From NCBI RefSeq assembly GCF_043641665.1, contig NC_092203.1, forward strand, positions 10,955,873-11,019,872: 64,000 nucleotides of DNA, in the 5' to 3' direction. The notes beneath the pieces were generated by a model. It was given only the letters and a program-made list of their open reading frames with translations. It was not told the DNA's origin and made no database searches. A program made the translations under genes and the position numbers. This stretch comes from Enoplosus armatus (lineage: Eukaryota; Chordata; Actinopteri; Centrarchiformes; Enoplosidae). Shown piece by piece: positions 29,302-42,000 of this stretch. The number at the start of each line of letters is the position of its first letter. The stretch's first letter is position 1.

Positions 29302-32300
29302 GTAAGTCAACAACCGTAAACACACTCAAATGCCTGCAATGTCCCGGTAATATTCCTACGGTATCTTATCGTGTGGGTATACAATGATTTCATTGTACTT
29401 TCTATGTTATGTCTATAGTAGTCATGATATTCCTGAAGGAACTTTGAGTGTCTGGTGACCCTTTTGTACTGCCTGTTGTACTTTTACTGTAATACTACTA
29501 TTACTTCTGGTGCATGACACGTGTAACTTATAATATTTCAGCATGCATAACGACTTTTTGATGCTTTTATTACACTATAATCAGAGTTAATGCATTCATA
29601 CGGATAATACTTGCAGCTTTGCACCTCATATACACTGGAGATGGTTCTTTTTTAGGTGGTTACAGCTGTGCAAACACCTCCAGACGAGTCAGTCAGGACG
29701 CATTTCAGCCTGTGTTACATGGTAATAAGAGTGTAGTAGGTTATAAGTTGTACTCTGTGTTTGCAATAGTTGCTGTATTGTCCTTAGTTGAAGCCATAAG
29801 GCCGTAAAGTCTATTTTCCCTGCTGTGGTTATGCTATGTTGGCCAGTCAGACCGAGGTAATGTGAAGTGCTGAAGTCCAACAGCACTGCAGGCCCATCCA
29901 GCACGGAAAATAAAGACAACTGTTGCTTCAGTATTATTTAAATCTAATTATACCATGTGAGACAGCCGGGCTTCCCAGACTCATTCGTGCAAATATAGAA
30001 AGTCATTTTACTTTTTTTCCTCTGAAGAAGCCCTTTCTGAGTTGAATTTGCATTTATTATTTATACTTTAAAGTTTTTTGTTTGAGTGTGCTCTGTAGGA
30101 GGAGAGCTTAACAGTGGAGAGAGTGAAGGGTTAGTCATCATTCATCATTCAGTCAAATCATCATACCACCTTCTTATGAAATGTATATTTAAACTGCATC
30201 TCGTTTTTTCCCCCTGGAGGGCCCCAGACCACAGTTTGAGAACCACTGCTGCATACTGCAGCACCAGAAAATCATTCTTCAGGGTTGTACATACAGTAGA
30301 AACATGCTTTTTGCACTAGGGGGGGACTATCCTTTATCTATAGTTTTTATACCATGGTGCTGAAATTGCTCACTATGTCTATCACTATTTAATGGTTCTG
30401 TAAGGAACCCTTTATGAATGTTTTGTCTAGCACTGTGATTCACTCACAGGACTCTTAGGGTCCTTGTACTTCTGTGCTATGTCAGAAATATTTCTTTCAT
30501 GATTTCTCAGTTTTTCAGGACCTTTTCAAGGACCTCCAGGGGTCTCTGGACCCCATCTGGGAGCCAGTTCTTCAAACTGGAGCAAATAGAGCAAATAAAG
30601 ACAGTGGTTCTTTAGGGTTGCACCATAACAGAACCCTTTTGACTCCATAATGAAATCATGAATCTCACAAGTGCCTATATCCTTATATATTGGGCCTTTA
30701 AGGTACTTTAAATAACTTTAAAGAAATATTACCAACTGGACCTTTATATACAAGAAACCCTTACTGAAGGTCAAATAGATCCTCATAGACCCTTAATAGA
30801 GCTAACATACACCTTTCATGGTGCTATACCATGAAACCAGAACCTTCCAGAGGAATTATCTGAAGCACCATGCTCATCGGTTCTTCTCGACCTTTATGGT
30901 GCTATAAACCCTTTAAAGAGTTTATCTAAAGAACCATGATGAAATGTGTTTTTTCCTAGATCCTATAAGTACTATAAAGAACATGTGGAGAGGTTCTCTA
31001 AAGCACCATGCACAACTAGTTTATTATAGACCCTTTGTGGTGCTACAAAGAACCTTTTAGAGAAGTTCTGTCAAGCACCATGCTAGTAATTATAGACCCT
31101 TCATGGTACTGTAAAGAACTCTTTCAGAGATCTTCTCCAGGGCAACATGCTTAACTAGTTAATTTTAGGCCCATCAGAGTGCTGTAAAGAACCTTCCAGA
31201 GAAATTATCTGAAGAACCATGTTAAATGGATCTTCTTAGACCCTTCATGGTGCTATACACCCTTTAGAGAGGTTCTCACCCTTCGTGGTGCTGTAAAGAA
31301 CCCTTTCAGAACATAAGAGCTGCTCTAAGCCACACTGTCTTCCTCACTGTGATTTTACCAGTTTGTGATTTTTAACTTTAACAAGCCAGACGGAGTGTTA
31401 ACTGCTCCATACAGAACCACAGGCCTGAGCAGAGAACCACGGCAGAACCCTGCCAGAACCGCGGTTTCAGTGTGTGTGTGTGGTACTACCTGCATTAATC
31501 ATAATCAGGACGTGGAGCGAGAGCACTCTCACGCGATGTTTCCACGAGGGAGGAGGGAGGGAGGGAGGATGGCGTAATCTGAGACTTGCTCTGTTTTTTT
31601 TCTCCTCCTCCTTCGACTGCCACAACATACTTTTTTCCTGTCTTTCCTTCTGTCTCTCTGTGTGTTTTTTGGGGGGTTGTTTCTTTCCTCCCTCCCTCAA
31701 CACAAATTAACATAGTTCTGTGTCACGCAAACGGTTACATAAGTCTGCCATGTTCTCTTGCCTTGGTTTTTTAGGAAAAGTTGCTCTCAGGGAGTTTATC
31801 TTTCCTTTTCTTTTTGTTTTTGGGGAAATGGTGTCAGTGGAGTGAGTTATGAGTGTGTGAGAGAGTCTGTTTAACCCACAGACGAGTCAAGAGGCGGCGT
31901 TACAGCGATGCACCCTGAGGCACTTTACCTTCATGGGTACACTGCGTCGTAAAACTAGAACATTTAAATTTATGGTAATGTCTGTGTCTGTGTGTGTGTC
32001 TGTGTGTGTGTGTGTGTGTGAAAGAAAGGCAGACATTATTCAGCTTCACAAAAGTCATGAAACAAACACAAAAAACTTACTTGATAGGTAGATGCACTAA
32101 ATTTCCAGACGTATGTGGACGCCTGAACATTACACCCATATGTGATAGTTAAACACGCCTCCACTCTTCTGGTTTCAGGCTTTCCACCAGTTGTTGGAGC
32201 CTGTCTGCAGGGATTTGCTCCCATTCAGCCACAAGTGCATTAGTGATGACGTTGGTGCGATAAGGCCGAACTGTCGGCCTTCCAGTTCATCTCAAAAGTG

Positions 32301-35300
32301 TTGGATGGGGTTGAGGTCAGGGATTGGTTTCGACTTTGGATCTGGCTGACTGAATATGGCGAATACTGTCACTGACCATTAAAATGACCCTAATGAGGTC
32401 CAGGTGGCGTGTATTAGAGCTGCAATTAACAATTACTTTCATTATCAATTAACCTGCAGGTTCTTTTCCTGATGAATCGATTAGTTATTTTGTCTAAAAA
32501 CAAAACATTACAGTTTCTCAGAGCCCAAGATAACATCTTCACATGTCTTGTGTGTAAATATTCATATTACAGAGAAAAGCATAATTGATTATCAAAATAG
32601 CTGCGGATTAATCATCTGTCAATCCACTAATCGATTAACTGACAAAGCGTTTCAGCTGTGGACTGTATACAGATTTTAAATTTGGGATTTTAGTATTTTA
32701 ACTTCCTGAACTTAACTCTCCTTGAATAGCAAAATGAATGTAATGCACATTAAGTAAATATGTCTCTTGTTATGATGGTTGGATGTGAAAGATCTAAGTG
32801 CTGCACAGTTGATGAACTTCATGTCACGAAGCATAAAAGAACACAAAAAGTCTGCGTTTTTTCCCACACTGGTATTCTGTTATGACAGTAAAATGTGGAA
32901 CATGCATGCACATGTGATTGTTTATATTCAGCGTTGGCCTCCAGATGAATTCAAGCGCCAGGTGAGTTTTTCTTTGAAAAACTGGAGCGACTGGACTGAA
33001 CTGGTCAGGAATAAACTGGTCAGATGTTGCTGCTGGTTAGATGTTTTTGTTTTTGGGCAGAGGTCATGCTGATGTGAGATGTGTTGCTGCTACAGTACAG
33101 ACGCACTGTTTCTCTCATGACTGACATGTGACGGACATCACTCTCCCAGCTTTCACTTCCTGGACGTTAGGACACCAGTAAACATCCAAACAGCTGTTTT
33201 CATCTGTGGTATTATTTTCATTATCGCTTCATCTACTGATTATTTTTTAGATTTTGCTCAATAAAATTGCAGACAATCGTGAAAAGACTCCAAAGTTGAT
33301 GCCTTAAAATATCTTGTTTTGTCTGACCAACACAAAAACCCAAAGAAATTCAGTTTACTATGATAGAAAACAGAGAAAAACAGAAATCCCCACACTTAAG
33401 ACACTGCAACTAGACAATGGTTGGAGTTTTTGTTAAAAAAAAGGACTTGCAGCTTTAATTGTGATATGAAATTACAAGCACTGTCGTAGATTTTATCCAT
33501 ATTGCCTACTAGTGTAAAAAATATATTAAGTAAATAAAAACTGCAGTAAATGAGATTGTTAAAATGCCCTCTTAAATCAACTGTGTCTGTCACAAAAGCA
33601 CAGTATGCTTACATTTTATGTAATATTATATGTTAAATGATTCTGTCAAGGTGTTTATTATGTATTTTTAAGGGGCAGGTAGTCATGTGTTGCTGTTTGT
33701 GAAGCCAGTTGTTTAAAGGCAAATATAAACAGCATTTAAACAGAATGAAAATGAAACAGTAGGTAAACCCTGGACACTTTTCTGTATTAGCACAAACTCC
33801 TGAAACTTCAGCTCTGGTATCGACTTTCTGAGCCTGATATCGGTGCAGCTGCGATAATCCTCTTGTGCTCTTTTTCCCTCGTATCATAACTCCAGCAGGG
33901 AGCAGACGGCAACATCGTATTTAGTTTCTTTTGTTTTGAAAAGGTGTCGTTGCCCCGTAGGAGACAAAGTGCCTTTGTGTGAACGCAGGGGAGTGTTTCT
34001 TCAAGTCCAACAAAACCCCACACTCTCTCTCACACACACACACACACACACTCATATATACACGCCCCTTCCAGGACAGATTTGGTAGATAAAGCGAGAA
34101 GCAACAACACTGGCCGCTCATTGTTCTTGCAGGGAGTTGTGCCGTCAGGAATGCAGCGATAGCTATCTCGCCTCGATTTCAGATATGTTGTGTTCTGGAG
34201 TATTATTGGAAGCAGATGTCTTATTTACAGGAGGGAAGGGAAGGGGCGCTTCGACAGGGCTAATGTCTACATTTTACGCATTTACCGTTACAGTTCAGGC
34301 AGTCGGCTCACAACCTTTCCTTCTGAGACTTTATGCTTTTAACAGCCGCAAAAGGTCATTGACATTACACGAAACTGATTTAAAGTGTGAAATCATACAT
34401 TTGCAAGTAAAACACTAGATTAGTTTAAACTCCATGCCAGTCCGACCAATCCTCATATTTCTTTTGGGTGTTTTTGTAACACTAGTTGTTATATTTAGTC
34501 TAAAATTTATGTATTTGACAGTACAGTTCAGGCATGAGCAGTTAACCTGCGAAATCATACATTTACTGATTAAAACCTCACTCTCTGTCCTGCCAGTTCT
34601 TCTCAGTATTTTTTATACCACACTGTTGTTATATTTCTTCTAAATTTAACATATTTTATAGTGGGCTGTTCTTACAGTTCAGGCATGACTTGTTCTGCCT
34701 CTTAATGTTATTTTTAGAGGCATTTTGGTCCTTTTTCAGAGCAGTTAATCAGTGAAATCATAAAATTTCTGACTAAAAACTTCACCCTGTGTTCTGCTTG
34801 TTACCGCACTGGTTGTTATATTTAATCTAGAATCAACATATTTCTCAGTAGGCTACTTTTACAGTCAGTTTATGCCTCTAAATGTTATTTTTAGAGGCAT
34901 TTTGGTTTTGTTGAACTATAAAGTAAAACATTTGCTTGCTAGATGTTAGACGCTCCGAAAGTCTTGTAGCACAAAGATTAGTTTCTTTTTTACTGCTGGA
35001 AAGAGAAACTTCTGTTTTCACACTCTTGTTGTGGTTGTTTGTTGGTATATTTCTTGTTGCTGAAGTGGTTTGTGTTGGTCAGTGCTTTCTGCAACTTCAG
35101 GCCGCACATTTTGACACTTTAAGGTGCCAGTAATCAGGAGGTTAAAGGGCCACAGTGCTTAGAAAGTATGCAGTTATGCAGGTGCACACACACAGAGTTA
35201 GCTCCACTATTGGCCTCACCTGACCTAAAATCCCCAGTGGAGTCATCAGCAGGAACATCTGAACCTGATTTAACTTGAGAACCAGCAGACATGCAGCTGC

Positions 35301-37819
35301 TCTGTGTGAGACCGACCTGTAACTGGAAGGTCACAGGTTCCATTCCCACAACAACCAGATGCTCTGCTAAAGTGTCCCTGAGCAAGACGCTGAAACATGA
35401 AACTTCACTTCTTCAAATATTGTTTAATTTGATAAATTTTTTGCTTCCCAGATCCAAAGGTGAAGTCTTTAAATAGCTTTTTTGTCTGAGCAACACTTAA
35501 AATACCAAAAATATTCAATTTACTATCATATAAGACAAACTAAAGCAGGAAATCTTCGTATTTGAGAGAACTGAAGCAGCAATTCTTCCGCTAATTGGAT
35601 AATCATTTCAGCTTTGTTATTTGTTGTCTTTTAGAGTGAACTTTCTATAACAAATGCTGTCTAAATATCATAAAATAAGCATAAAAGTGTATTTTTAACT
35701 GTGGAATCAATCGCTGGTGGAAAAGTTTGCTTTGGTTGGACTTTTAGCTCGTCTGGGCTGTGGTTGACAAGAGGCGGAGGACAATGTGTTAGCTATTCAA
35801 AGATTTACTGTGAAGAGGGAAACACAGATATCTGTCACATAGCAATATGGAAACTGTAGTACGTAAGTGGAAGTGGAAAGCAGAACTAAACACAACGTAA
35901 ATGTCTCGTATGTATGGTTGAGCAGAACTTGTTTCTATTTTGATATCGGACGTTAACTGACTGAAGGAGAAGTCTCTCGTTGTTCTCTGTGCTGATTTGG
36001 AAATAAATGGGAATGAATGAGCCTGAGAGGTTTGGAAAACTGATTCAGAATCTTAAAGCATGCCGCATGCAGGTAAAAATATTTAAAAATGCAACAAACT
36101 GACCCTCAAAACTTAAAAAAAGCACCTCTTTCTCCAGGGTTGATCAGATATCAGACTGTGGTTAAACTGAACGAATCTGAAAGTCACCACAGAACTCCTT
36201 CAACCTGTTCTGGATAAATACAAGTGACCCAAAATCAAACGAGAGGCATCTCCAGGGCCGGTTTGAGGTGCTCCACAGCTTCACACCTTGTCTGGGGAAA
36301 AAAGAAAAGCCCCTCTGTGCAGCGAGAGGTCTGGTTTGAGTTACAGACGAGAAGCCGCCAGGTTTGCCGTCGGTCACCGGAGTTCAGTTACAGATACAGA
36401 CCTGCTTTCTGCTGCGGAGCTTCATGTGGCCCGACGGTGCTGAGACGTTGTCAGGGTTTATTTACCTCTACACAAGTAAAAAAAAAAAAAAGGCTCTAAA
36501 ATAACATTTAGACCATCTTCAGGCACTTAAAATAAGTGAAGAATAAACTCTTGGCTAAAAGACCAGCAAGATGTACAGATAATTAAACATCCTGTCAGGT
36601 TTTCGAGCCTCATGCAGGTATTTTATTCCCAGTCCAACCCGAGTAAGGTTCAGACTCTCTGAAGTCAGTGGGATGTTGCAGGTACAAGAATCTGATCCTT
36701 TACCTTTCAGGCTCATGTTTTGTGTAAATAAATGAGACCTTTTTCAGGAGGGGAAACTGTCCATTTCCTCTCACTTAGTGTATTTGTAAACTGAGTGCAC
36801 TTCAACAGGATTGAAAACACACACAGGTGATAAACAAGTCCTGGAACAGGTGACATCAGGCTGCTGACCTGGTTCCCATGGCAACAGCGGATGGAGCAGG
36901 TAGCTTGCTGCCTTGCCTCAGGAGAGTCGAGGTGGTCCGGGCTCCGTTATTTTCCACTCCTCTAACCTTTTAATCCCCAGCATTCAGCAGCTGTGAGGGG
37001 AAAACAACCCGGACTGTGTGGACTCGAATCTGAATTGATTAGTGTGAAAAAAAACAAGATTAAAAGGATATAATTACCACTTAGTTTGAAAGTTTGAAAG
37101 TTTTTTCTAGTATTTCCACTTGATAGGTGGGTGATTAGAGATGAGAATTAATAAGGAACAAAGTGTAATAACTGTATGAAATAATCGTTAGTTGCAGCCC
37201 TTTTTAAAAGTGGCACCAGCCCCTAAAAGTTTGGCATAAAGAAGGCAAAACGACACCCAAATACGTACTTTTCTATTTTCCCTTGTGTCTCTCGTGCTGT
37301 GTGTTGCAGTCGTCAGTGTCACATCCCTGGTGTGTTATCTGTGTGTCATCTCAATTTATCCCAGCTGCTGTTGCACTGATGCACACACACACGTCAGTAT
37401 ACAGAACATATTTAGCCTCAAGCTTGTTTATAATACTCGGCATGACCTTTCTGAATCCCAAACTCGAGCTTTGACTTTCAGGGGAATCCAAAAAAGTGAA
37501 AACATTTTCTCCGTTTGGATGAGTCTATGATTGTTCACTGTTTTTATCAAGCTGTCCATTAAAATCACTGTCTTAACTGCATTTTCCCTTTTTTGTTGCT
37601 GTGTTTTAATGTCTTCTTTCTGTATCCGCAGCCCCAAACCACCACCTCCCGATGGCGTCAAGTCCAATCCGTCCAAACGCCACCGCGACCGGCTCAACGG
37701 CGAGCTGGACAAGCTCACCAGCCTGCTTCCCTTCACCGAGGACGTCAGGGCTCGGCTGGACAAGCTGTCCGTGCTCCGCCTCAGCGTCGGGTACCTGAAG
37801 GTCAAGAGCTTCTTCAACG
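29243..37819 (+). CDS. ahr2: Aryl hydrocarbon receptor 2, first two exons (gene continues beyond window)
   Basis: Exons 29243-29301 and 37632-37819 join (AT + C = Ile20) to encode residues 1-82 plus one base. AHR is a cytosolic ligand-activated bHLH-PAS factor that pairs with ARNT in the nucleus and binds xenobiotic response elements. Visible: basic cluster KKRKKP at 11-16 and KRHRDR at 35-40, together the bipartite nuclear-localisation signal. The DNA-binding basic region is at about 31-42 ([12 protein letters not shown]), helix 1 at about 43-52 and helix 2 at about 60-79, with the leucine-rich [11 protein letters not shown] resembling the nuclear export signal. The variant [20 protein letters not shown] with NGELDKL and YLKVKSFFN fits fish AHR2 better than AHR1. 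PAS-A, PAS-B and the transactivation region are not in the window; exon 3 should start in phase 1 downstream. Confidence 0.88.
29302..30335 (+). other. ahr2 intron 1, first part
   Basis: AT-rich intronic DNA of an 8.3-kb intron. No repeat family or exon was recognised before the hairpin array. Confidence 0.5.
30336..31320. repeat. Array of about 70-bp hairpin-forming units (ahr2 intron 1)
   Basis: Units built from TGGTGCTATAAAGAACC, a short centre (TTTTAGAGA) and GGTTCTCTAAAGCACCAT recur. The ACCATG landmarks fall near 30868, 30938, 31004, 31077, 31147 and 31218, spacing 66-73 bp. The two arms are reverse complements, so each unit can fold on itself. Copies become degenerate towards 30336. 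Confidence 0.8.
31982..32020. repeat. Interrupted (GT)n microsatellite
   Basis: GT run with a few TC interruptions in ahr2 intron 1. Confidence 0.9.
32095..32330 (-). mobile_element. Degraded Tc1/mariner-family DNA transposon fragment
   Basis: Phrases such as GTATGTGGACGCCTGAACAT, TTACACCCATATGTG, GCAGGGATTTGCTCCCATTC, AGCCACAAGTGCATTAGTGA and GTTGGATGGGGTTGAGGTCA follow the order of the 3' end of a Tc1-like element that is common in fish genomes. The transposase would be on the - strand. Only a terminal piece survives, with an internal deletion near 32150, and no intact reading frame remains. The family assignment rests on recalled repeat phrases. Confidence 0.65.
32410..32672. repeat. Fish 'AATCGATTA' MITE-like repeat, copy 1
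   Basis: Bounded by TAGAGCTGCAATTAAC and GCGTTTCAGCTGTGG, imperfect inverted ends. Internal phrases (GATGAATCGATTAGTTATTT, TTTCTCAGAGCCCAAGATAA, CCACTAATCGATTAACTGA) match a repeat abundant in teleosts. Confidence 0.7.
33200..33412. repeat. Fish 'AATCGATTA' MITE-like repeat, copy 2
   Basis: TTGTTTTGTCTGACCAACAC, AATTCAGTTTACTATGATAG and the CACACTTAAGACACTGCAAC end match the family's interior. Confidence 0.6.
34031..34051. repeat. (CA)n microsatellite
   Basis: Short CA run preceded by CT dinucleotides. Confidence 0.9.
34280..34900. repeat. Degenerate tandem repeat, about 3 copies of 160-230 bp
   Basis: Ordered words recur: CAGTTCAGGCA (34293, 34525, 34676), GAAATCATA (34388, 34552, 34753) and TTGTTATATTT with TCTA after it (34488, 34627, 34814). 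The last copy also duplicates TTATTTTTAGAGGCATTTTG (near 34708 and 34886). Confidence 0.6.
35288..35396 (+). repeat. tRNA-derived SINE fragment
   Basis: CTGGAAGGTCACAGGTTCCA and TTCCC give a Pol III B-box-like GGTTCCATTCCC at 35336-35347. AGTGTCCCTGAGCAAGACGC follows at the usual distance for fish V-SINE-type elements. No clear A box was found, so it is truncated or diverged. Confidence 0.6.
35403..35622. repeat. Fish 'AATCGATTA' MITE-like repeat, copy 3
   Basis: Diverged copy: TTTTTGTCTGAGCAACACTT, TTCAATTTACTATCATATAA and GGATAATCATTTCAGCTTTG retain the family order. Confidence 0.5.
35625..37631 (+). other. ahr2 intron 1, last part
   Basis: No exon recognised. A 30-bp piece at about 37172-37202 (AATAATCGTTAGTTGCAGCC) looks like the end of another MITE-like copy, and 36479-36492 is a run of A. 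Confidence 0.45.
37632..37819 (+). CDS. ahr2: ahr2 exon 2: bHLH domain
   Basis: 188 bp between TATCCGCAG and GTGAGT, GC-rich against its AT-rich surroundings. Encodes the basic region, both helices and the loop, ending ...SFFN plus the first base of the next codon (Ala expected in AHR2). Confidence 0.95.
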
Positions 37820-38930
37820 GTGAGTGTCGAAAATGTGAAAATGTGCCCTCATGTCTGTCAGTTTCTGTTCTAATATAAACCTTTAACCTTCCAGTACAAA
37901 GTCATTCAGATGTAGGTGACTTTGACGTTAATGTTCCTTACAGCTTTATTCACTGATATAGTTTATAACTTATTTTGCTGTCGAAGCCTCAATTTATGAC
38001 TTTCTCTTCCCCTCCTTTTAAATGTTGTCATCACGTTCATCAAATTTGTAATTTAGATTTAGTCCTCAACAAGACACAAGAAGCATGGACACCAACATAA
38101 CATCCTGCACGTATTTAGCTGAGAGATACCAGTCTGGCCACAATTTCACTTTTTTCTGTTTGTAGATCATTTTATTAAAATGGTTAGAGGGAAAATGTCT
38201 AGACTGCAGTCAAATCCTAACTGTCAAACTCATGCATACATTTTCATACGCACTTGAAGCGGATTTCCAGTGTTTTGAAAACTTCTGTTCAGCAGTAACA
38301 CGAGCAACCAGAAATTAGAAAAGAAAGGTATCTGGGGTCAGATATCACAGCACCAGAGACAATACAAAAATACAGCATTTTTGGGAAATGGTTGAATAAG
38401 ATAAATACTGCTTTTCAACATTTGGGACTCCTTTTTGACTTGTTTGTTTTCCAAATGTTACTGTAAATCTCTATAACAATTACAGAGAAGAACTGGAAAA
38501 AGATATAAAGATAGCGGTGGATGGATTTGTTTTGTAAGAGCAAAAAGGAGAAGGATTGATGCTCTCTGAGCTCCTGAATTCTGCCCTATTTCTGTAAACA
38601 TGGCGCAGGGAGCCTGAAGAGACTCGAAGCTCAGTGAGGGTATTCCAGTTTGCAGCGAGCTTCCTCATATTGTTCTGCTGCCTCTTTTGAAAATAGCAGC
38701 GATTAGATCCAGACAGCCTGAAAAACAAGGTTCCTATTTACGGTAAAAGGAGGTGGGGGCGTGTGTGGTCGTCACCAGCTGAGGGGCTATATCAGTGCAG
38801 GCCTGTGAAACCTGGCCCTTCTGGCTCACTGTATATTTGGAGCCGACCTCCAAAGCATATTAGTATGCACCTGCTCTGTGCTATAGGCTAAATGCTAATG
38901 TACAGTAAGTAAATAACAAATAGCACATTT
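37820..38930 (+). other. Start of ahr2 intron 2
   Basis: AT-rich intronic DNA with no recognised feature. Confidence 0.45.
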
Positions 38931-38934
38931 ACTA

Positions 38935-39070
38935 CTGTACTCTACTGTACAAGTAAGTACAAGTTTGAGGTACTTTACTTGAGTATTTCCATTATATGCT
39001 ACTTTATACTTCTACTCTGCTACACTTTAGTTACTGGTTACTTTTTAAAGATGCAGTTTAATACAAATAC
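38935..39070. repeat. Teleost 'TACTTGAGTA' repeat copy (ahr2 intron 2)
   Basis: GGTACTTTACTTGAGTATTT, CCATTATATGCTACTTTATA and CTTCTACTCTGCTACACTTT match the family closely. Confidence 0.75.
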
Positions 39071-39074
39071 TGCT

Positions 39075-42000
39075 TGTTTGTAAATACCACTACTCAGAGA
39101 AAAAAACGTAGCCGAAAGAAGCTAATAGCACCAACCAACAAACTGTATGAGTGTCAGTGCGTGGACTGTTTATCTTTATGGGATTTTGTTTTCGACTAAA
39201 TTGCAAATGAATTCTAAATGTCCTTAAAAACCAGTAGAAAAGCAGACAACTCTATCGGCTAATAACATTTTAGCATCTCATCCCTTTACAAGGTTGTCTC
39301 CAGTTGTAATGGACACAAACAATAAATCCTCCCAACATGAAGCAGTAAACAAAGTAATCAGAGTGCAGATCTAACAGAAACGTCTAGTGAGAAGGTGATA
39401 TATCACCAATCCTGAATACTGGAATAATAAAACAGCTCAAGCGTTCACTTTATTGGCTTGAGAACGAGGACTTCATTGCTGGAATCAATGGGAGGTTTTG
39501 TTCCAAAATAGAGTTCAGGCAGCAAAGTGAGACAGAAATCTCAGCCACTGGCAAGTAATCAATGAGTCATTGGCATTGACTAACAACCTTATCAACCCCC
39601 TGCAGACATGTTATGTCCTATTTGTGTTGTGAAACAGTAAAAACTGACTTATTGCCTCCTTTTGATGTGTGTGTATCTGTAGAAACGGTTTGTTCTTTGC
39701 TGTTCTCATCACAACAAAGGAGAGATTCAGTCTTCTTGCTCCAACAGCCTTGACATGTTGCCTAAGGAAACAGACAGCAGAGCCTGTTGCTTTGGAGTCA
39801 TCAATTATTTGGCAGTGCTGGTCACTTAGTGTCGACCGAACAAATGCGTTTGGAGGCAGCGTCGGGGGTCTGGTTACTTTCGAACTACGCTGTGAGTATC
39901 GGGCAAGGCTGTTGGCTCTAGCAGCTTCACTCAACGCTTTTATTTTGAAATAAGATCAGAGGGGAGTTCAACTCAAGAACATGTTGACATGATATGGAGT
40001 GTAAACAACATCTCATCCACGCTTGTTGGCAGAGGAAGATGACATCCTCTCTCTTAATCCCGCCTCTGATGAATCGCTTGTTTTCTTACTGATTGCAGCA
40101 CACTCCATAAATCATTTTATTAGTTATTACCGATTGGGAACAGATTCATCAATAAGGAGAAGAGTCGAGTTGACGTACTGCACTGTACATTTTGGAAAAA
40201 CTGATGAACTTCATGACGTAGACCGAGATCTTAGTTTTCATAATAGCTATTGCGAACACACACATGCATACACTTCTTGCCCCTCCCTCACCCCATTTCT
40301 TGGCCGCTGATCCGTCACCCTCCCTCCCACCGAGCCCCACCCATTTCCTGTGGCGGCCCCTGCAGCACCCCGGGGCCCCTTTTCCTTCAACTGTTCAGCC
40401 TTCCTCAACGGCTCCTACGTCTGAAGTTCACAGCTCCTCCAGCCCCCCCCCCCCTCCACCTCAAACAAACGCTGCAGGAGTCCAGTTTGTTGTTACAGCA
40501 GGGAGGCCTGTTCGCACGGCAGGCCTGCACCAGGACAACTAGGGGCTTTATGCATTCATGAAACTCTCCAACACACCCAAGGGTCCCCCCAATTTTACTT
40601 CTTCTCTCCTGCTTCAAAGGTTGGCTTTTAATGCATGCATCAGCCTTCTTTGAAGTGCATTGTGGTGCATGTGATTATCCACATTTGAGGCTTTTTTAAA
40701 AAAGTATTTAAAAGTCCTCATTACTGTTGCTTTTGAGGTTTTACTTTTTCATTATGTAATGAAAAGTTTGTTTGTCCACCTTTTAGATGAATCCAGAGAG
40801 CAATGTGGGCTCTGTCTGCTTTACTGAAACCAGGTGTCTCTTAATTTCCTGGTACCTTTTTATCATTCTTGATTATCTTTTATGGTTTCACCAATTTCAC
40901 GAGCTTTCGTCTGCTGTGCGTCTTGGTCTTGAGGTAATTTTGAGAACATTTTTCCTTTCATAGTGTGATTTATTTCTTGTTGACATAGGATGTTTGGGTG
41001 AGACAATGCAAGGTACATTACTTACTGTGCGGTAAGTTAGGCTACATGCTGGTATAGGTTCCAGCCTCTGTCCATTATCTCTCTCACTGAGTCTCTTTTT
41101 TGCTTTGCTTCTCTCTAATTGTGACTTATTTTCATCAGCAGCTTTTAAAACATTAAACATAAAAGTCTATAAAGAACTTAAACAGTCAAATTAAAGCAAG
41201 ATATCAAAGGAAGGAAATGATTTTAAGTCAGAGGGCACCACAAGATAAAAGGAGAAGGACAGAGGGTAAAAATTATGGCGAAAACACTAAAACAAAAGAC
41301 ATCATGTAAAAGCAAGTCTATAAAATTAAGCTTTACAAGGTGATTTTAAAAGGTGATACTGATACTGATGCAACACAGCTGCACAGTCAAGATTTTCTTC
41401 TCCACCTAAAATGTGTTTCCCGATCCAAAGAACTGATCTGATAGCTGCCTTATAGTGATAAAACGAACATGTTATGTACCCGGGATTTCTGTGGCCCTGA
41501 AAATGTATTTGACTGCTGGCTGAATGTAACTGCCACTGAATTTTAAAAATACATTGATTAAGAAACTGTATTTTATGTGGATCAGTCACATCTGGGCGAT
41601 CCCTGACTGGTTTAATAAGGACAGTGGATTTTAGAAGCCGGGATCATGGCATTTCTGGCATTTTCACTTGTTAAATAAATTGCAGATATTTTTTCTGTAC
41701 AACGCTGAATCGTTTCGGTTCTGTTTGTTGATTTAAGGTGGTATAAATAGTTTGGATTTCTGTATGTCTTTTCTGTAGATGGGGAAATAACAGGAGGAGT
41801 AAAATGTTTGAATAGCTCTTGTTTTGCAAGAGGACCTCTTACAACCCCCTCAAGGGCCCCTTGAACATGGACGCCAGTTTGGAAAGCAGTGATTAATACT
41901 TCTTTGCATCCATACAAACCTGTCACATAAAGCCAAAAACGCGTGCTTGTTGACCTAAAGTTAAGGATCTTTATCTCTGAAACATTTTGTCGATGATTCT

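Noticed and set aside
32779..33072. 97-codon forward frame in ahr2 intron 1 as an exon
   Set aside because: No similarity to AHR, no matching acceptor in phase, and typical intronic composition.
40250..40561. Proline-rich coding exon (two overlapping forward frames)
   Set aside because: Both frames are open because the sequence is C-rich and low in stop codons. There is no splice context matching ahr2 phase and no AHR similarity.
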